The notes under the pieces were generated by a model. That model did no database searches and had not been told where the DNA came from. It saw only the letters and a program-made list of their open reading frames with translations. Positions 45,473 to 55,462 of a DNA stretch of 64,000 nt are shown here, piece by piece. Made by a program: the position numbers and the translations under genes. Every line of letters starts with the position of its first letter. Positions within the stretch are counted from its first letter, which is position 1. Source of the DNA: an uncultured Alphaproteobacteria bacterium (lineage in GTDB: Bacteria; Pseudomonadota; Alphaproteobacteria; GCA-2731375); NCBI GenBank assembly GCA_951812805.1, contig CATOSZ010000003.1, positions 2,310,557 through 2,374,556 of the forward strand. The letters run 5' to 3'.

Positions 45473-46888
45473 TCAGCCGAGATCGCGAACGTCGGCCAGA
45501 TGGCCTTCGACGGCCGCGGCCGCCGCCATCGCCGGGCTCACCAGATGGGTGCGGCCGCCGAAGCCTTGCCGGCCCTCGAAGTTGCGGTTCGAGGTCGAGG
45601 CGCAACGCTCGCCCGGCTCCAGCCGGTCGTCGTTCATCGCCAGGCACATGGAGCAGCCGGGCTCGCGCCACTCGAAGCCGGCCTCGACCAGGATGCGGTC
45701 CAGGCCCTCGCTTTCCGCCTGGCTCTTCACCAGGCCGGAGCCCGGGACGACCATGGCGTTCACGTGCCCCGCGACCTTGCGGCCCTTGGCGATTTCGGCG
45801 GCGGCGCGAATGTCCTCGATCCGCCCGTTGGTGCAGGAGCCGATGAAGACCCGGTCGATCTTGATGTCGGTCAACGCCATGCCGGCCTCGAGGCCCATGT
45901 AGTTCAGCGCCCGGGTGATCGAGTCCTTGCGGTCCTCGTCCGGCGCGTCGTTCGGGTTCGGCACCGAACCGGTGATCGGCAGCACGTTCTCCGGGCTGGT
46001 GCCCCAGGTGACATGCGGGACGATCTCGGCCGCGTTGATTGTGACCTCGGTGTCGTAGGTCGCCCCTTCGTCGCTCGGCAGGCTCAGCCAGTATTCCGCC
46101 GCGCGCTCGAAATCGGCGCCCGTCGGCGACATCGCCAGGCCGCGCATATAGTCGACCGTCGTCTGGTCCGGCGCGATCAGGCCGGCCCGCGCGCCGCCCT
46201 CGATCGTCATGTTGCAGACCGTCATCCGGCCTTCCATTGAGAGGGCGCGGATCGCCGGGCCGCTGTACTCGATGACATGGCCGGTGCCGCCCGCGGTGCC
46301 GATCTTGCCGATGATCGCCAGGATCAGGTCCTTCGCGGTGCAGCCGGGGGGCAGGTCGCTCTCGACATTGATGCGCATGTTTTTGGAACGGCGCTGGATC
46401 AACGTCTGTGTCGCCAGCACATGCTCGACCTCGGAGGTGCCGATGCCGAAGGCCAGCGCGCCGAAGGCGCCGTGGGTCGCCGTGTGGCTGTCGCCGCAGA
46501 CGATGGTGTTGCCGGGCTGGGTGAAGCCTTGCTCCGGGCCGATGATGTGCACGATGCCCTGGCGGGGATCGTTCATCTCGAAGAGCTGGACGCCGAACTC
46601 CTCGCAGTTGCGGGTCAGCGTCTCGACCTGCAGGCGCGCCTCGTCGTCCAGAATCTGCGAGACGCCGCCGCTGCGCTCCGTCGTCGGCACGTTATGGTCG
46701 GCGACGGCGAGCGTGCCGTCGGTCCGGCGCACCTTGCGACCGGCGGTCCGCAAGCCTTCGAAAGCCTGGGCGCTGGTGACTTCGTGCACCAGATGCCGGT
46801 CGATATAGAGCACACAGAAGCCATCGTCGCGCTCGTGCACGAGGTGGCTGTCCCAGATCTTGTCGTAAAGCGTACGCGGCGTGGCCAT
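45473..46888 (-). CDS. leuC: 3-isopropylmalate dehydratase large subunit
   Basis: Aconitase-type large subunit of 471 aa that interconverts 2- and 3-isopropylmalate. The three cysteines holding the [4Fe-4S] cluster are in [13 protein letters not shown] and [11 protein letters not shown]; the start [17 protein letters not shown] is the family standard. Catalytic serine region and [19 protein letters not shown] are also present. It is the first of leuC-leuD-leuB and lies 66 bp after rplS, separated by a hairpin. Confidence 0.97.
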   Translation of the reverse strand: MATPRTLYDKIWDSHLVHERDDGFCVLYIDRHLVHEVTSAQAFEGLRTAGRKVRRTDGTLAVADHNVPTTERSGGVSQILDDEARLQVETLTRNCEEFGVQLFEMNDPRQGIVHIIGPEQGFTQPGNTIVCGDSHTATHGAFGALAFGIGTSEVEHVLATQTLIQRRSKNMRINVESDLPPGCTAKDLILAIIGKIGTAGGTGHVIEYSGPAIRALSMEGRMTVCNMTIEGGARAGLIAPDQTTVDYMRGLAMSPTGADFERAAEYWLSLPSDEGATYDTEVTINAAEIVPHVTWGTSPENVLPITGSVPNPNDAPDEDRKDSITRALNYMGLEAGMALTDIKIDRVFIGSCTNGRIEDIRAAAEIAKGRKVAGHVNAMVVPGSGLVKSQAESEGLDRILVEAGFEWREPGCSMCLAMNDDRLEPGERCASTSNRNFEGRQGFGGRTHLVSPAMAAAAAVEGHLADVRDLG

Positions 46889-46926
46889 GGCGACGCGGTC
46901 CCTCCCTGGTCTGGTCGTGATTGTCT

Positions 46927-46954
46927 GCGAAGCGGCCCCGGGTGGGGCCTTCGC
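46927..46954 (-). other. Hairpin between rplS and leuC
   Basis: An inverted repeat follows the rplS stop directly: the arms pair GGGGCC with GGCCCC and TTCGC with GCGAA, with a 2-base bulge and a 4-base loop. It could end part of the ribosomal operon transcript or shield it from 3' decay. There is no U-tract on either strand, so an intrinsic terminator is not supported. Read-through into leuC is therefore possible. Confidence 0.4.
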
Positions 46955-47356
46955 TCAGGCCTTGGCGCCCTGCTTGGCGCGCCGGCCGGTTCCCTTGTGA
47001 TCCTGTTTTTCGGCGATGCGGGCCCGCTTGCCGGTGCGCCCGCGCAGGTAATAGAGCTTGGCCCGGCGCACCCGGCCGCGGCGCATCACCTCGATCTTCT
47101 CCAAACGCGGCGAATAGAGCGGGAAGACGCGCTCGACGCCTTCGCCGTAGCTGATCTTGCGCACCGTGAAGCCCGAGTTCAGGCCGGCCCGCTTCAAACC
47201 GATGCAGACGCCCTCGAAGACCTGCACCCGCTCGCGCGTGCCCTCGACCACGCGGACGTGGACGCGGACGGTGTCGCCCGGGCCGAAGTCCGGGATCTCC
47301 TTGCCCTCGACCAGTTTCGCGGTCTGGTCGCGTTCGAATTGCTCCAACAACGTCAT
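46955..47356 (-). CDS. rplS: 50S ribosomal protein L19
   Basis: Ribosomal protein L19 of 133 aa at the interface of the subunits. It starts [20 protein letters not shown], and contains the family signature [30 protein letters not shown] in shortened form ([20 protein letters not shown]) and [19 protein letters not shown]. The C-terminal tail is lysine/arginine/glutamine rich and longer than in Escherichia coli, as is common in alphaproteobacteria. Its start overlaps the trmD stop by 4 bases. Confidence 0.98.
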   Translation of the reverse strand: MTLLEQFERDQTAKLVEGKEIPDFGPGDTVRVHVRVVEGTRERVQVFEGVCIGLKRAGLNSGFTVRKISYGEGVERVFPLYSPRLEKIEVMRRGRVRRAKLYYLRGRTGKRARIAEKQDHKGTGRRAKQGAKA

Positions 47357-48108
47357 CTGTCCGTTCCTCGCGTCTGCCGCGACGCCTCTTCCCGCCGTTG
47401 CCAGAGATCCGGCCGGCGGGTCCGCGTCGCCTCTTCCGCCTGGTCCTGGCGCCAGGCTTCGATCCGTTCATGATGTCCCGACAGCAGAACCGCCGGCACT
47501 TCGCGTCCCTCCCAGGCCTGGGGGCGCGTGTAATGGGGGTACTCGAGCAGCCCCCCCGAAAAACTTTCCTCCACCAGCGCATCCGGATCGCCGATGACGC
47601 CCGGCAGCATCCGGACGATCGCATCGATCAAACAGAGCGCGGCCGGCTCCCCGCCCGAGAGGACGAAGTCGCCGATCGAAACCTCGATCACGTCGCGGGC
47701 CTCCAGCACACGCTGGTCGATGCCCTCGAAGCGCCCACAAACGACGATCAGCCCCGGCTCACCGGCAAACCCGCGAACCCGGTCCTGGGTCAGCGGCATA
47801 CCGCGCGGCGTCATGCACACGAGCGGCGGTACGCTGGACAACGCCGCCCGCGCTTGATCACGGGTGGCATCGATCGCGTCCGCCAGAACATCCGGTCGCA
47901 TGACCATGCCGGGACCCCCGCCAAATGGCGAGTCGTCCACAGAGCGGTGTTTATCGCTTGCAAAGTCGCGAATGTCCACTGTTTCCAGGCGCCAAAGATC
48001 CCTTTCCAGCCCTTTTCCGGCGAGCGAAGCGCCGAGCGGGCCCGGAAACATCTCCGGAAACAGGGTGAGGGCCCAGACCTGCCAGGGGACCGATGCGGGC
48101 GCCCTCAT
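47353..48108 (-). CDS. trmD: tRNA (guanine-N1)-methyltransferase
   Basis: SPOUT-class methyltransferase, 251 aa, which makes m1G37 in tRNAs and prevents +1 frameshifting. It has the opening [15 protein letters not shown], the trefoil-knot segments [13 protein letters not shown] and [14 protein letters not shown], and [22 protein letters not shown] in the N-terminal half. The start MRAPASVP overlaps the rimM stop by 4 bases. Longer open frames upstream are not homologous. Part of the conserved rpsP-rimM-trmD-rplS operon. Confidence 0.97.
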   Translation of the reverse strand: MRAPASVPWQVWALTLFPEMFPGPLGASLAGKGLERDLWRLETVDIRDFASDKHRSVDDSPFGGGPGMVMRPDVLADAIDATRDQARAALSSVPPLVCMTPRGMPLTQDRVRGFAGEPGLIVVCGRFEGIDQRVLEARDVIEVSIGDFVLSGGEPAALCLIDAIVRMLPGVIGDPDALVEESFSGGLLEYPHYTRPQAWEGREVPAVLLSGHHERIEAWRQDQAEEATRTRRPDLWQRREEASRQTRGTDR

Positions 48109-48623
48109 GGCGCGGCCTCGATCGCCGCGATATCGAGGCCGACGAAGCCGCCCTCCACGTCGACCACCGGCACCGCCTCGCGGGTGAAGGGCACCATCTC
48201 CAGGCGGCCGTCGGGCGTGCGGTATTCGAGAATGTCGCCGGCGCCGAAGTCGTAGAGCGCCCGCACGATCCCGAGCTCGCCACCCGCCGCGTCGCGCACC
48301 GCGAGGCCGATCAGGTCGGCGTGATAGAAGGTCTCGTCTTCGGGCGCCGGCAGGCGGTCGCGATCGACGAACAGCTTGACACCGTTCAGCGCCTCGGCCG
48401 CGGCGCGGTCGCCGATGCCCTCGATTTGCGCCACGATCATGCCTTCCTTGCGTCGTTCCTTGACGCGAAGCCGCCATTCGCGACCCCGCGCGTCGCGCAA
48501 GGGGCCGTAGGCCGCGATATCCTCGGGCACTTCGGTGTGGCAGCGCACGCGGACGTCGCCGCGCAGCCCATGGGGGGCGCCTATGACGGCGAGGCAGACC
48601 GCGTTGGCCTCGCGTTCGGCCAT
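48105..48623 (-). CDS. rimM: Ribosome maturation factor RimM
   Basis: Binds S19 and assists 16S processing during 30S assembly. The 172-aa protein has the N-terminal domain beginning [18 protein letters not shown] and the PRC barrel with [30 protein letters not shown] and [11 protein letters not shown]. Start chosen at MAEREANAV; the longer frame into rpsP is not homologous. It lies 34 bp after rpsP. Confidence 0.96.
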   Translation of the reverse strand: MAEREANAVCLAVIGAPHGLRGDVRVRCHTEVPEDIAAYGPLRDARGREWRLRVKERRKEGMIVAQIEGIGDRAAAEALNGVKLFVDRDRLPAPEDETFYHADLIGLAVRDAAGGELGIVRALYDFGAGDILEYRTPDGRLEMVPFTREAVPVVDVEGGFVGLDIAAIEAAP

Positions 48624-48657
48624 GATCGTCGCCCCTTGTCCATGGGCCGGGCGGGCG

Positions 48658-49014
48658 TCAGCCCTCGGCGCCTTCGGCCGCGGCCTCCGCCGCCGCGTCG
48701 AGACGCGCCTGGGCCTTGGCCTTGGGCTTCGATTTCTGCGGGTTGTTGCGCTGGGCCGGCATCGGGATGATTTCGGCATGGCCGAGGAAGCGGGCCACCC
48801 GGTCGGTCGGCTGGGCGCCCTTCTCGAGCCAGTAGCGGACGCGCTCTTCCTGCAGGTTGATGCGGTCGGCATGGTCCTTCGGCAACAGCGGGTCGTAGGT
48901 GCCGACACGCTCGATGAAGCGGCCGTCGCGCGGCGAACGGCTGTCCGCGACGACGATGCGGTAGTGCGGGCGCTTCTTGGCGCCGCCTCGGGCCAAACGG
49001 ATCTTCAGGGTCAT
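48658..49014 (-). CDS. rpsP: 30S ribosomal protein S16
   Basis: Ribosomal protein S16, 118 aa, essential for early 30S assembly. It starts [20 protein letters not shown], the standard N-terminus, and has [23 protein letters not shown]. The C-terminal third is an Ala/Glu/Lys-rich extension beyond the Escherichia coli length (82 aa), as often in alphaproteobacteria. It lies 45 bp after ffh and opens the conserved ribosomal-assembly operon. Confidence 0.97.
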   Translation of the reverse strand: MTLKIRLARGGAKKRPHYRIVVADSRSPRDGRFIERVGTYDPLLPKDHADRINLQEERVRYWLEKGAQPTDRVARFLGHAEIIPMPAQRNNPQKSKPKAKAQARLDAAAEAAAEGAEG

Positions 49015-49059
49015 GGTTCGCGGTCCTTCTCTATAGACGTCGGGTGTCGGCCGTCCCGC

Positions 49060-50403
49060 TCAGGACAGGCCGGGCAAGCCGTGGCGCATCAGGCCCTTCT
49101 TGCCGAGTTTGTTGACCTTCTTCATGGTCGTGACCATCTGCTTGTGCTGCTTGAGCAGCTTGTTCACTTCCTGCACCGAGGTACCGGAGCCGGTGGCGAT
49201 CCGCCGCTTGCGTGAGGCGTGGATGACCTTGGGGTTGTGCCGTTCGCCCTGCGTCATCGACAGGATGATCGCTTCCTGCTTTTTGATGAGCGCGGGATCG
49301 ATCTTGGCGTCGGCCATCTGCTGCTTCATCTTGCCGACGCCCGGCAGCATGCCCATCAGCCCCTCGAGGCCGCCCATCTTGGTGATCTGGCGCAACTGGC
49401 CGAGCATGTCCTCGAGGTCGAACTGGCCCTTCTGCACCTTGCGGGCGAGCTTTTCGGCCTCTTCCTCCTCGATCGTCTCCGCCGCGCGCTCGACCAGGCT
49501 GACGACGTCGCCCATGCCCAGGATGCGACCGGCGATGCGATCGGGATGAAAGCCTTCGAGTGCGTCGAGCTGTTCGCCGACGCCCAGCAGCTTGATCGGG
49601 CAGCCGGTGACCGCCCGCATCGAGAGCGCGGCGCCGCCGCGACCGTCGCCGTCGACCCGGGTCAACACGATGCCGGTGAGGCCGACCCGTTTGTTGAAGT
49701 TGTCGGCGACGGTAACGGCGTCCTGGCCGGTCAGCGCGTCCGCCACCAACAGTGTTTCGTAGGGCTGGCTTTCCGCCTTGACCTCGGCGACTTCCGCCAT
49801 CAGGGCCTCGTCGATCGCCAGACGACCCGCGGTGTCGAGCATGACGACGTCGATGCTCTGCAGTTTCGCCGCCTGCATGGCGCGCCTGGCGATGGCGACC
49901 GGCGTTTGTCCCTCGACGATGGGCAGGGTCGGCACGCCGGCCTGCTCACCCAGAATCTTCAGCTGTTCCTGTGCTGCCGGCCGGCGCGTGTCGAGCGAGG
50001 CCATCAGGACCCGCTTGCGATCGCGTTCCACCAGGCGTTTGGCGATCTTCGCCGTCGTCGTCGTCTTGCCGGAGCCCTGCAGGCCGACCATCAACACCGC
50101 GACCGGCGGCGGGGCGTTGAGGTCGAGTTCCGCGCTCTCCTCGCCCAGCATGGTGACCAGCTCGTCATGGACGATCTTGACCACCATCTGGCCGGGCGTC
50201 ACCGAGCGGAGCACGTCCTGGCCGACCGCCTGGGCGCGCGCCTTTTCGATGAAGTCGCGGGCGACGGGCAGCGCGACGTCGGCCTCCAACAGGGCCAGGC
50301 GCACCTCGCGCATCGCCGCGTCGACGTCCCCCTCGGAGAGGACGCCGCGCTTCGTCAAGCGCTCGAATACCTCGCTCAGACGGCCCGACAGGCTGTCGAA
50401 CAT
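49060..50403 (-). CDS. ffh: Signal recognition particle protein Ffh
   Basis: GTPase of the SRP, 447 aa, binding 4.5S RNA and signal sequences at the ribosome. The N and G domains carry MVGLQGSGKTTTTAKIA (G1), the Asp-Thr-Arg region in LMASLDTRRPAAQEQL, MLDTAGRL (G3) and VDGDGRGGAAL; the methionine-rich M domain follows with MGGLEGLMGMLPGVGKMKQQM and the RNA-binding SRxxRIATGSG-type segment SRKRRIATGSGTSV. Start set at MFDSLSGRL. It is cotranscribed with rpsP, rimM, trmD and rplS. Its receptor ftsY lies on the other strand in this window. Confidence 0.98.
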   Translation of the reverse strand: MFDSLSGRLSEVFERLTKRGVLSEGDVDAAMREVRLALLEADVALPVARDFIEKARAQAVGQDVLRSVTPGQMVVKIVHDELVTMLGEESAELDLNAPPPVAVLMVGLQGSGKTTTTAKIAKRLVERDRKRVLMASLDTRRPAAQEQLKILGEQAGVPTLPIVEGQTPVAIARRAMQAAKLQSIDVVMLDTAGRLAIDEALMAEVAEVKAESQPYETLLVADALTGQDAVTVADNFNKRVGLTGIVLTRVDGDGRGGAALSMRAVTGCPIKLLGVGEQLDALEGFHPDRIAGRILGMGDVVSLVERAAETIEEEEAEKLARKVQKGQFDLEDMLGQLRQITKMGGLEGLMGMLPGVGKMKQQMADAKIDPALIKKQEAIILSMTQGERHNPKVIHASRKRRIATGSGTSVQEVNKLLKQHKQMVTTMKKVNKLGKKGLMRHGLPGLS

Positions 50404-50605
50404 CGCAACTTTCCCCGTCTCTGGTCGGCTCGATGCCGAAGACCCATTCCCACCCACGACAGCAGGGCCGGAGCCGCAATCGGCGCCAGCATCGAGAAGC
50501 CCCGCTATTTAGGCGCGGTCCCCGGTGCTGTCAAGCAATCCGCCGTCTGCGGATGGGGTTGTGAGAAGCCTGGATTTGCCCGGACATTGGGCGTATATCC
50601 CCGCC

Positions 50606-51472
50606 ATGAGCGAGCGAAGTTTCATCAAGATGCACGGTCTCGGCAACGACTTCGTCGTCGTCGACGCGCGCCGTTGGCCGCTGGTCCTCGACGCCGAGGT
50701 CGCGCGCCGCGTCGCCGACCGGCGGACCGGGGTCGGCTGCGACCAGTTCATCATGGTCGAAAACTCGGATTCCGCCGACGTCTTCATGCGGATTCGCAAC
50801 AGCGACGGCGGCGAGGTCGAGGCCTGCGGCAACGGTGCGCGCTGCGTGGCGGCACTGGTGATGGACGAGACGACGCGCGATTCGATCACCATCGAGACGC
50901 TCGCCGGGATCCTGACGGCGGAACGGGCGCCGGGCGGCGCCGTCTCGGTCGCCATGGGCGTCCCGGGGCTCGATTGGCGCGAGGTGCCGCTGGCGGAGGA
51001 GATGGACACCCTGCATCTCGATCTCGCGATCGGACCGGCGAGTGCGCCGGTGCTCGCCGATCCTGTGGCGCTCTCCATGGGCAACCCGCATGCGGTCTTC
51101 TTCGTGGACGACGTCGACGCGGTCGATATCGCCACCGTCGGCCCGATGCTGGAACACCACCCGCTGTTTCCCGAACGCGCGAACATCGGCATCGCCCAGG
51201 TGATCGCCGCCGACCGGCTGCGCCTGCGGGTGTGGGAACGGGGCGCGGGGCTGACGCAGGCCTGTGGCTCGGGCGCCTGCGCGGCGGGCGTTGCGGCGAT
51301 GCGGCGTGGCCTGGTCGAGCGTACCGTCGCCATCGAGGTCGACGGCGGCCGTCTGGTCATCGAATGGCGCGAAAGCGATGGCCAGGTCGTCATGACCGGG
51401 CCGGTGGCGACCAGTTTCAGCGGCGTGCTGGACGCGGGCCTTGTCGGCGCCGCGCCGGGGCGGGCGGCATGA
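50606..51472 (+). CDS. dapF: Diaminopimelate epimerase
   Basis: Interconverts LL- and meso-diaminopimelate for lysine and peptidoglycan. The 288-aa protein has the two active-site cysteines in EACGNGARC and [12 protein letters not shown]. It starts [20 protein letters not shown], a standard N-terminus. The 202-bp gap to ffh is divergent. The stop overlaps the mtaB start by 4 bases (ATGA). First gene of dapF-mtaB-ftsY. Confidence 0.97.
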   Translation: MSERSFIKMHGLGNDFVVVDARRWPLVLDAEVARRVADRRTGVGCDQFIMVENSDSADVFMRIRNSDGGEVEACGNGARCVAALVMDETTRDSITIETLAGILTAERAPGGAVSVAMGVPGLDWREVPLAEEMDTLHLDLAIGPASAPVLADPVALSMGNPHAVFFVDDVDAVDIATVGPMLEHHPLFPERANIGIAQVIAADRLRLRVWERGAGLTQACGSGACAAGVAAMRRGLVERTVAIEVDGGRLVIEWRESDGQVVMTGPVATSFSGVLDAGLVGAAPGRAA

Positions 51473-52713
51473 GCCTCGACGTCGTCACCCTCGGCTGCCG
51501 CCTCAACATCTTCGAGAGCGAGATGATGCGCCAGCAGGCCGCCCGCGCCGGCCTGGAGGACGCGGTGATCGTCAACACCTGCGCGGTGACCGCGGAGGCG
51601 GTCCGCCAGTCCGGCCAGGCGGTGCGGCGCGCGCGGCGCGAACGGCCCGGCGCCCGCCTCATCGTCACCGGTTGCGCCGCACAGCTCGAGCCGGATCGTT
51701 TCGCCGCCATTCCCGGCGTTGATTCGGTTCTCGGCAACGCGGAAAAGCTGGAACAGGCGAGCTTCATTCCCGACGACGAGGCGCGCGTGCGGGTCAACGA
51801 CATCATGGAAGCCCGTGACGTCGCCGGCCATCTGGTCGAAGGTTTCGACGACCGGGCCCGCGCCTTCGTGCAGGTGCAACAGGGCTGCGACCATCGCTGC
51901 ACCTTCTGCATCATCCCCTTCGCCCGCGGGCCGAGCCGCAGCGTGCCGCTCGGCCGGCTGGTCGCGCAATGCGAGGATCTCGTCGCGCGCGGCTACCGCG
52001 AGATCGTGCTGACCGGGGTCGACATGACCTCCTACGGCGCCGATCTGCCGGGGCGCCCTCCGCTCGGCGAGATGGTGCGCCGGCTGCTCGCCCAGGTGCC
52101 CGATCTCGCGCGATTGCGGTTGAGCTCGATCGACCCGGCCGAAGTCGACGCGGACCTGCTGCGCCTCGTCGCGGAGGAGGCGCGGTTGATGCCGCACCTG
52201 CATCTCTCCCTGCAGGCGGGCGATGATATGATTCTAAAGCGGATGAAGCGGCGCCACGGCCGGGCGCAGGCGCTGGCGCTCTGTCATCGGCTGCGCGCCT
52301 TGCGTCCCGACATTGCGCTGGGCGCCGACCTCATCGCCGGTTTCCCGACCGAGGACGAGACGGCGTTCGCCAACACCCTGGACTTCGTCGAGGAAGCGGG
52401 CCTCGCGCACCTGCACGTCTTCGCCTATTCCGAACGCCCCGGCACGCCGGCCGCCCGGATGCCGGCGGTGGCCAAGCCGGTACGCCGCGAACGGGCCCGG
52501 CGGTTGCGCGCGGCGGGCGCGGCCGTACGGCGGCGCCACCTCGACCGCTTCGTTGGCCGCCAGGCGGAGCTGATCATGGAGACCGGCACGACCGGCCGTT
52601 CGGCGCAGTTCGATCTGGTCGATCTTTCGCCGGGTGCCGCGCCCGGCGATCTGGTATCGGCGCGCATCGTCGCCAGCGACGGCGAACGTCTCGCGGGAGT
52701 GGCGACGTCTTGA
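51469..52713 (+). CDS. mtaB: tRNA threonylcarbamoyladenosine methylthiotransferase MtaB
   Basis: Radical SAM methylthiotransferase that converts t6A37 to ms2t6A37 in tRNAs, 414 aa. The N-terminal UPF0004 domain has cluster cysteines in [24 protein letters not shown] and VTGCAAQ; the radical SAM CxxxCxxC is in [16 protein letters not shown]. The C-terminal TRAM-like tail is short. MtaB over RimO or MiaB is favoured by LGCRLNIFE and NTCAVTAEA. The ATG overlaps the dapF stop; a far longer in-frame opening over ffh is not coding. The ftsY start overlaps its stop. Confidence 0.95.
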   Translation: MSLDVVTLGCRLNIFESEMMRQQAARAGLEDAVIVNTCAVTAEAVRQSGQAVRRARRERPGARLIVTGCAAQLEPDRFAAIPGVDSVLGNAEKLEQASFIPDDEARVRVNDIMEARDVAGHLVEGFDDRARAFVQVQQGCDHRCTFCIIPFARGPSRSVPLGRLVAQCEDLVARGYREIVLTGVDMTSYGADLPGRPPLGEMVRRLLAQVPDLARLRLSSIDPAEVDADLLRLVAEEARLMPHLHLSLQAGDDMILKRMKRRHGRAQALALCHRLRALRPDIALGADLIAGFPTEDETAFANTLDFVEEAGLAHLHVFAYSERPGTPAARMPAVAKPVRRERARRLRAAGAAVRRRHLDRFVGRQAELIMETGTTGRSAQFDLVDLSPGAAPGDLVSARIVASDGERLAGVATS

Positions 52714-53627
52714 GCGGCGGCTGGCTCTCGCGCCTCACCGCCGGGCTCGGCCGTAGCGCCGGGCGCCTCGGCGGCCAGATCGGTGCCGTTTTCACCAAGC
52801 GCAAGCTCGACCAGGCCGCGCTCGACGAGCTGGAGGACCTGCTGGTCGCCGCCGACCTCGGCCCCGTCGTGGCGGGCGAGGTGACCGAGCGGCTGCGGGC
52901 CGACAAGTTCGACCGCGACGTCACGGACGAGGAGGTCCGCGAGGCGCTGGCCGGCGTGGTCGCGGAAACCCTGGAGCCGGTGGCCCTGCCGCTCAACATC
53001 GACCGTTCCAATCGCCCGCACGTCATCCTGGTCGTCGGCGTCAACGGCACCGGAAAGACCACGACAATCGGCAAGATGGCCAAGGTATTGATCGAGTCCG
53101 GTGAAAAGGTCGTGCTGGCGGCGGGCGATACCTTCCGCGCCGCGGCGATCGAACAGCTCACCATCTGGGGGGAACGGGTCGGCGCCGAAGTGGTGGCCCG
53201 CGACGTCGGCGCGGATGCGGCGGCCGTCGCCTACGAGGCGCTCGCCCGGGCACGCGAGATCGATGCCGATATCCTGCTGGTCGACACGGCGGGCCGGCTG
53301 CAGAACAAGACGGGTCTGATGGAGGAGCTGGCGAAGATCGGCCGCGTCATCGGCAAGCTGGACGAAACGGCGCCGCACGACGTGCTGCTGGTACTCGATG
53401 CGACGACCGGGCAGAACGCGATCAGCCAGGTCGAGGTGTTCCGCGACGTCGCCGCCGTCTCGGGCCTGGCGATGACCAAGCTCGACGGCTCCGCCCGGGG
53501 TGGCGTGCTGGTCGCCGTCGCCGCCCGCTTCGGCCTGCCGATCCACTTCATCGGCGTGGGCGAGGGTGTCGACGACCTCCAGCCTTTCGATGCCGGGGAT
53601 TTCGCGCGGGCGCTTACTTCACCTTGA
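52710..53627 (+). CDS. ftsY: Signal recognition particle receptor FtsY
   Basis: SRP receptor GTPase, 305 aa, docking the SRP-ribosome complex at the membrane. The NG domain has VGVNGTGKTTTIGKMAK (G1), AAGDTFRAAAIEQL, LLVDTAGRLQNKTGLMEEL (G3) and MTKLDGSARGGVL (G4/closing loop). The acidic A domain of Escherichia coli FtsY is missing; the protein begins with a short basic amphipathic stretch (WLSRLTAGLGRSAGRLGGQI), as in many alphaproteobacteria. It starts with TTG overlapping the mtaB stop (TTGA). Its last 14 bases overlap the convergent cysteine-rich gene. Confidence 0.97.
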   Translation: MSGGWLSRLTAGLGRSAGRLGGQIGAVFTKRKLDQAALDELEDLLVAADLGPVVAGEVTERLRADKFDRDVTDEEVREALAGVVAETLEPVALPLNIDRSNRPHVILVVGVNGTGKTTTIGKMAKVLIESGEKVVLAAGDTFRAAAIEQLTIWGERVGAEVVARDVGADAAAVAYEALARAREIDADILLVDTAGRLQNKTGLMEELAKIGRVIGKLDETAPHDVLLVLDATTGQNAISQVEVFRDVAAVSGLAMTKLDGSARGGVLVAVAARFGLPIHFIGVGEGVDDLQPFDAGDFARALTSP

Positions 53628-55395
53628 TATTATATCGCTGGTCTTCTTTCTTTCCGGGTTTTGTTTCTTTCTTGCCGCCGGCCCCGACGCCGATGTTATA
53701 GGTCCTGCCGCTGCTGGCGGTGCGGTCGAAAACCCCTTCGCAGGCGCGCAGCGCATCCACCTTGTTCATGAAGTCGTTGGCGGTGCTCGCCTTGTTCAAG
53801 GCGCTGTTCACCTTGCGCAGCTTCTTCACCAGGCGTTCCAGCCGGGTCTTGGGATTGGTCGTCGCCGTCAGGATGTCGAGGGTGGTGAAGTAGGCCTCTT
53901 CGCCGGCGAACTGGCACATTTCGCGCTGCTTGCCGCGAAAACCCCTGGCCAGAACCCCGGATTTGACCATCGCCGCCAGGCAGCGAAGCTGTTTTCCGGC
54001 ATCGCGGACCAAGGCCATGGTGCCGGCGCAGGCGCTGCGGAACATCGCCGGCGTCCCGCTCGCGCGCACACAGGCCGCCCGGGACGTCACCGGTTCGAGG
54101 GAACGGGTATGGCCACGGGGACAGGACCAGCAGCTGCCGCCGGCCGTCAGGTCGAAGAACTGCCGGCCGGGACACTTCAGCCCCTTCGCCTTGCCGTGCT
54201 TGCGGGCCCGGGCGTGGTACCACGTCAGCCGATCCTTGCAGGGCGAGCTCTGGTATTCCCGGTTCACCCGCTGGAACAGCTCGGCCGTGTCCTTCACCTT
54301 GTCGGCGGCCTTGGGCAGGGCGCAGACGAAGCCGATCTGCATGTTGCGGGTGCAGGCCGCGCCGGCATCGACCGCCGGAATACCCGACTTCAATGACGGC
54401 ATCGCCTGGAGAACCGAATTGCAAATCTCGGAGGTGCGGGAGACTTCGCCCGCGAGGGAGGCGAGGCCGGCGGTGAACGGCGTCTCGCCTTTCTTCAGGG
54501 CGAGGCAGCGGTTCTTGCGAAAATCCTCGCGCAGCCCCTTGTTGCAGGACGGCACCCGTTCGGCGATGAGGCAGGGTCGCTGGTTCCGCCCGCCACATTG
54601 GCCGCGCTTGCGGCAAACGCCGCCGATTTCGATCAGGCCCTTGCCGCAATGCCGGGCCGCGACACAGGCGCGGGAGCCGGTCACCGGAAGAACGCTTCTG
54701 TCGTAACCTGCGTTACAGGACCAGCATTCTCCGCGGCCGATATCGTAGAAACCGCCTCGCGGGCAGCCGGCGCGGGAGCGGAAGGTCGCCTTGGCATGCG
54801 CCGCCGCGACCGGGCGGTAGCAGGCGTTGCTCGAGGTCACCGCGCTCACGCCGCGATCATAGCCCTTGGGACAGGACCAGCACTGGCCGCCCTTGCGGGG
54901 GTCGTAGAAGACGCCTTTACCCGTGCAGCCGTGCTTGCCGACATAGCTCGCCCGCGCGGTCTTGCCCAGGACGCCTTTGGCACAGGCATTCTTGGCGGTG
55001 ACCGCCGCGAGCGTTCGGCCATAGCCGCTCGGGCAGCGCCAGCACTCTCCGCCATTGCGCGGGTCGTAGAAGACGCGCGCGCCGGAGCAGCCGACGTTCT
55101 TGTGGTACTTGGCCTTGGCCGGAACGGTTCGCCCGGGCTTGCGGCACGCCTTGGCGGCCGTGACCGCCGTGACGGTTCGGTCATGACCGGCGGGGCAAGA
55201 CCAGCATTCCTGCCGGCCGATATCGAGGAAGCTGCCCCGGGGACAGAGGCCCTTGGTGTGCCGCTTGGCCGATGAGAAGCCACAGGCCTTCTGATCCTTG
55301 CCGCCACAAGCCGCGGCCGCCTCCGTCGAGAGAGCAAAGGCCGACAGAACGAGGATCGCCGTCATCACGACGGCGGGCGTAAAGAAACGGTACAT
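53614..55395 (-). CDS. Secreted cysteine-rich CWxCP-repeat protein, paralogue A
   Basis: A 593-aa protein of no family I can name. Signal peptide about residues 1-28. Four repeats follow at about residues 51-84, 103-138, 157-192 and 211-244 (period about 53), each Cys-Pro/Ser, a short turn with Phe/Tyr-Asp, then C-W-x-C-x-x-G-[YH]-x-R and a final A-C after a conserved Val-Thr. A cysteine-rich spacer (about 250-400, with RPCLIAERVPSC, IGFVCALP and WYHARARK) leads to a fifth repeat at 408-442. The last 150 residues form a helical domain with ACAGTMALVRD and LRACEGVF, ending in a Lys-rich tail. Each repeat has four cysteines, probably forming disulfides outside the cytoplasm. It lies 67 bp downstream of its paralogue and overlaps ftsY tail to tail by 14 bases. 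Function unknown; adhesion, envelope structure or metal binding are open. Confidence 0.8.
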   Translation of the reverse strand: MYRFFTPAVVMTAILVLSAFALSTEAAAACGGKDQKACGFSSAKRHTKGLCPRGSFLDIGRQECWSCPAGHDRTVTAVTAAKACRKPGRTVPAKAKYHKNVGCSGARVFYDPRNGGECWRCPSGYGRTLAAVTAKNACAKGVLGKTARASYVGKHGCTGKGVFYDPRKGGQCWSCPKGYDRGVSAVTSSNACYRPVAAAHAKATFRSRAGCPRGGFYDIGRGECWSCNAGYDRSVLPVTGSRACVAARHCGKGLIEIGGVCRKRGQCGGRNQRPCLIAERVPSCNKGLREDFRKNRCLALKKGETPFTAGLASLAGEVSRTSEICNSVLQAMPSLKSGIPAVDAGAACTRNMQIGFVCALPKAADKVKDTAELFQRVNREYQSSPCKDRLTWYHARARKHGKAKGLKCPGRQFFDLTAGGSCWSCPRGHTRSLEPVTSRAACVRASGTPAMFRSACAGTMALVRDAGKQLRCLAAMVKSGVLARGFRGKQREMCQFAGEEAYFTTLDILTATTNPKTRLERLVKKLRKVNSALNKASTANDFMNKVDALRACEGVFDRTASSGRTYNIGVGAGGKKETKPGKKEDQRYNIKVK

Positions 55396-55462
55396 GGCGA
55401 CGGCCCCCGGGCAACACATAGTGAAGTCTCGGCGTGATCTTAGCCAGCGCGGCCCGCCACGG

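Noticed and set aside
49219-51468. Very long N-terminal extension of MtaB
   Set aside because: It is antisense to ffh and out of frame with dapF. MtaB proteins start at the [10 protein letters not shown]-type segment.
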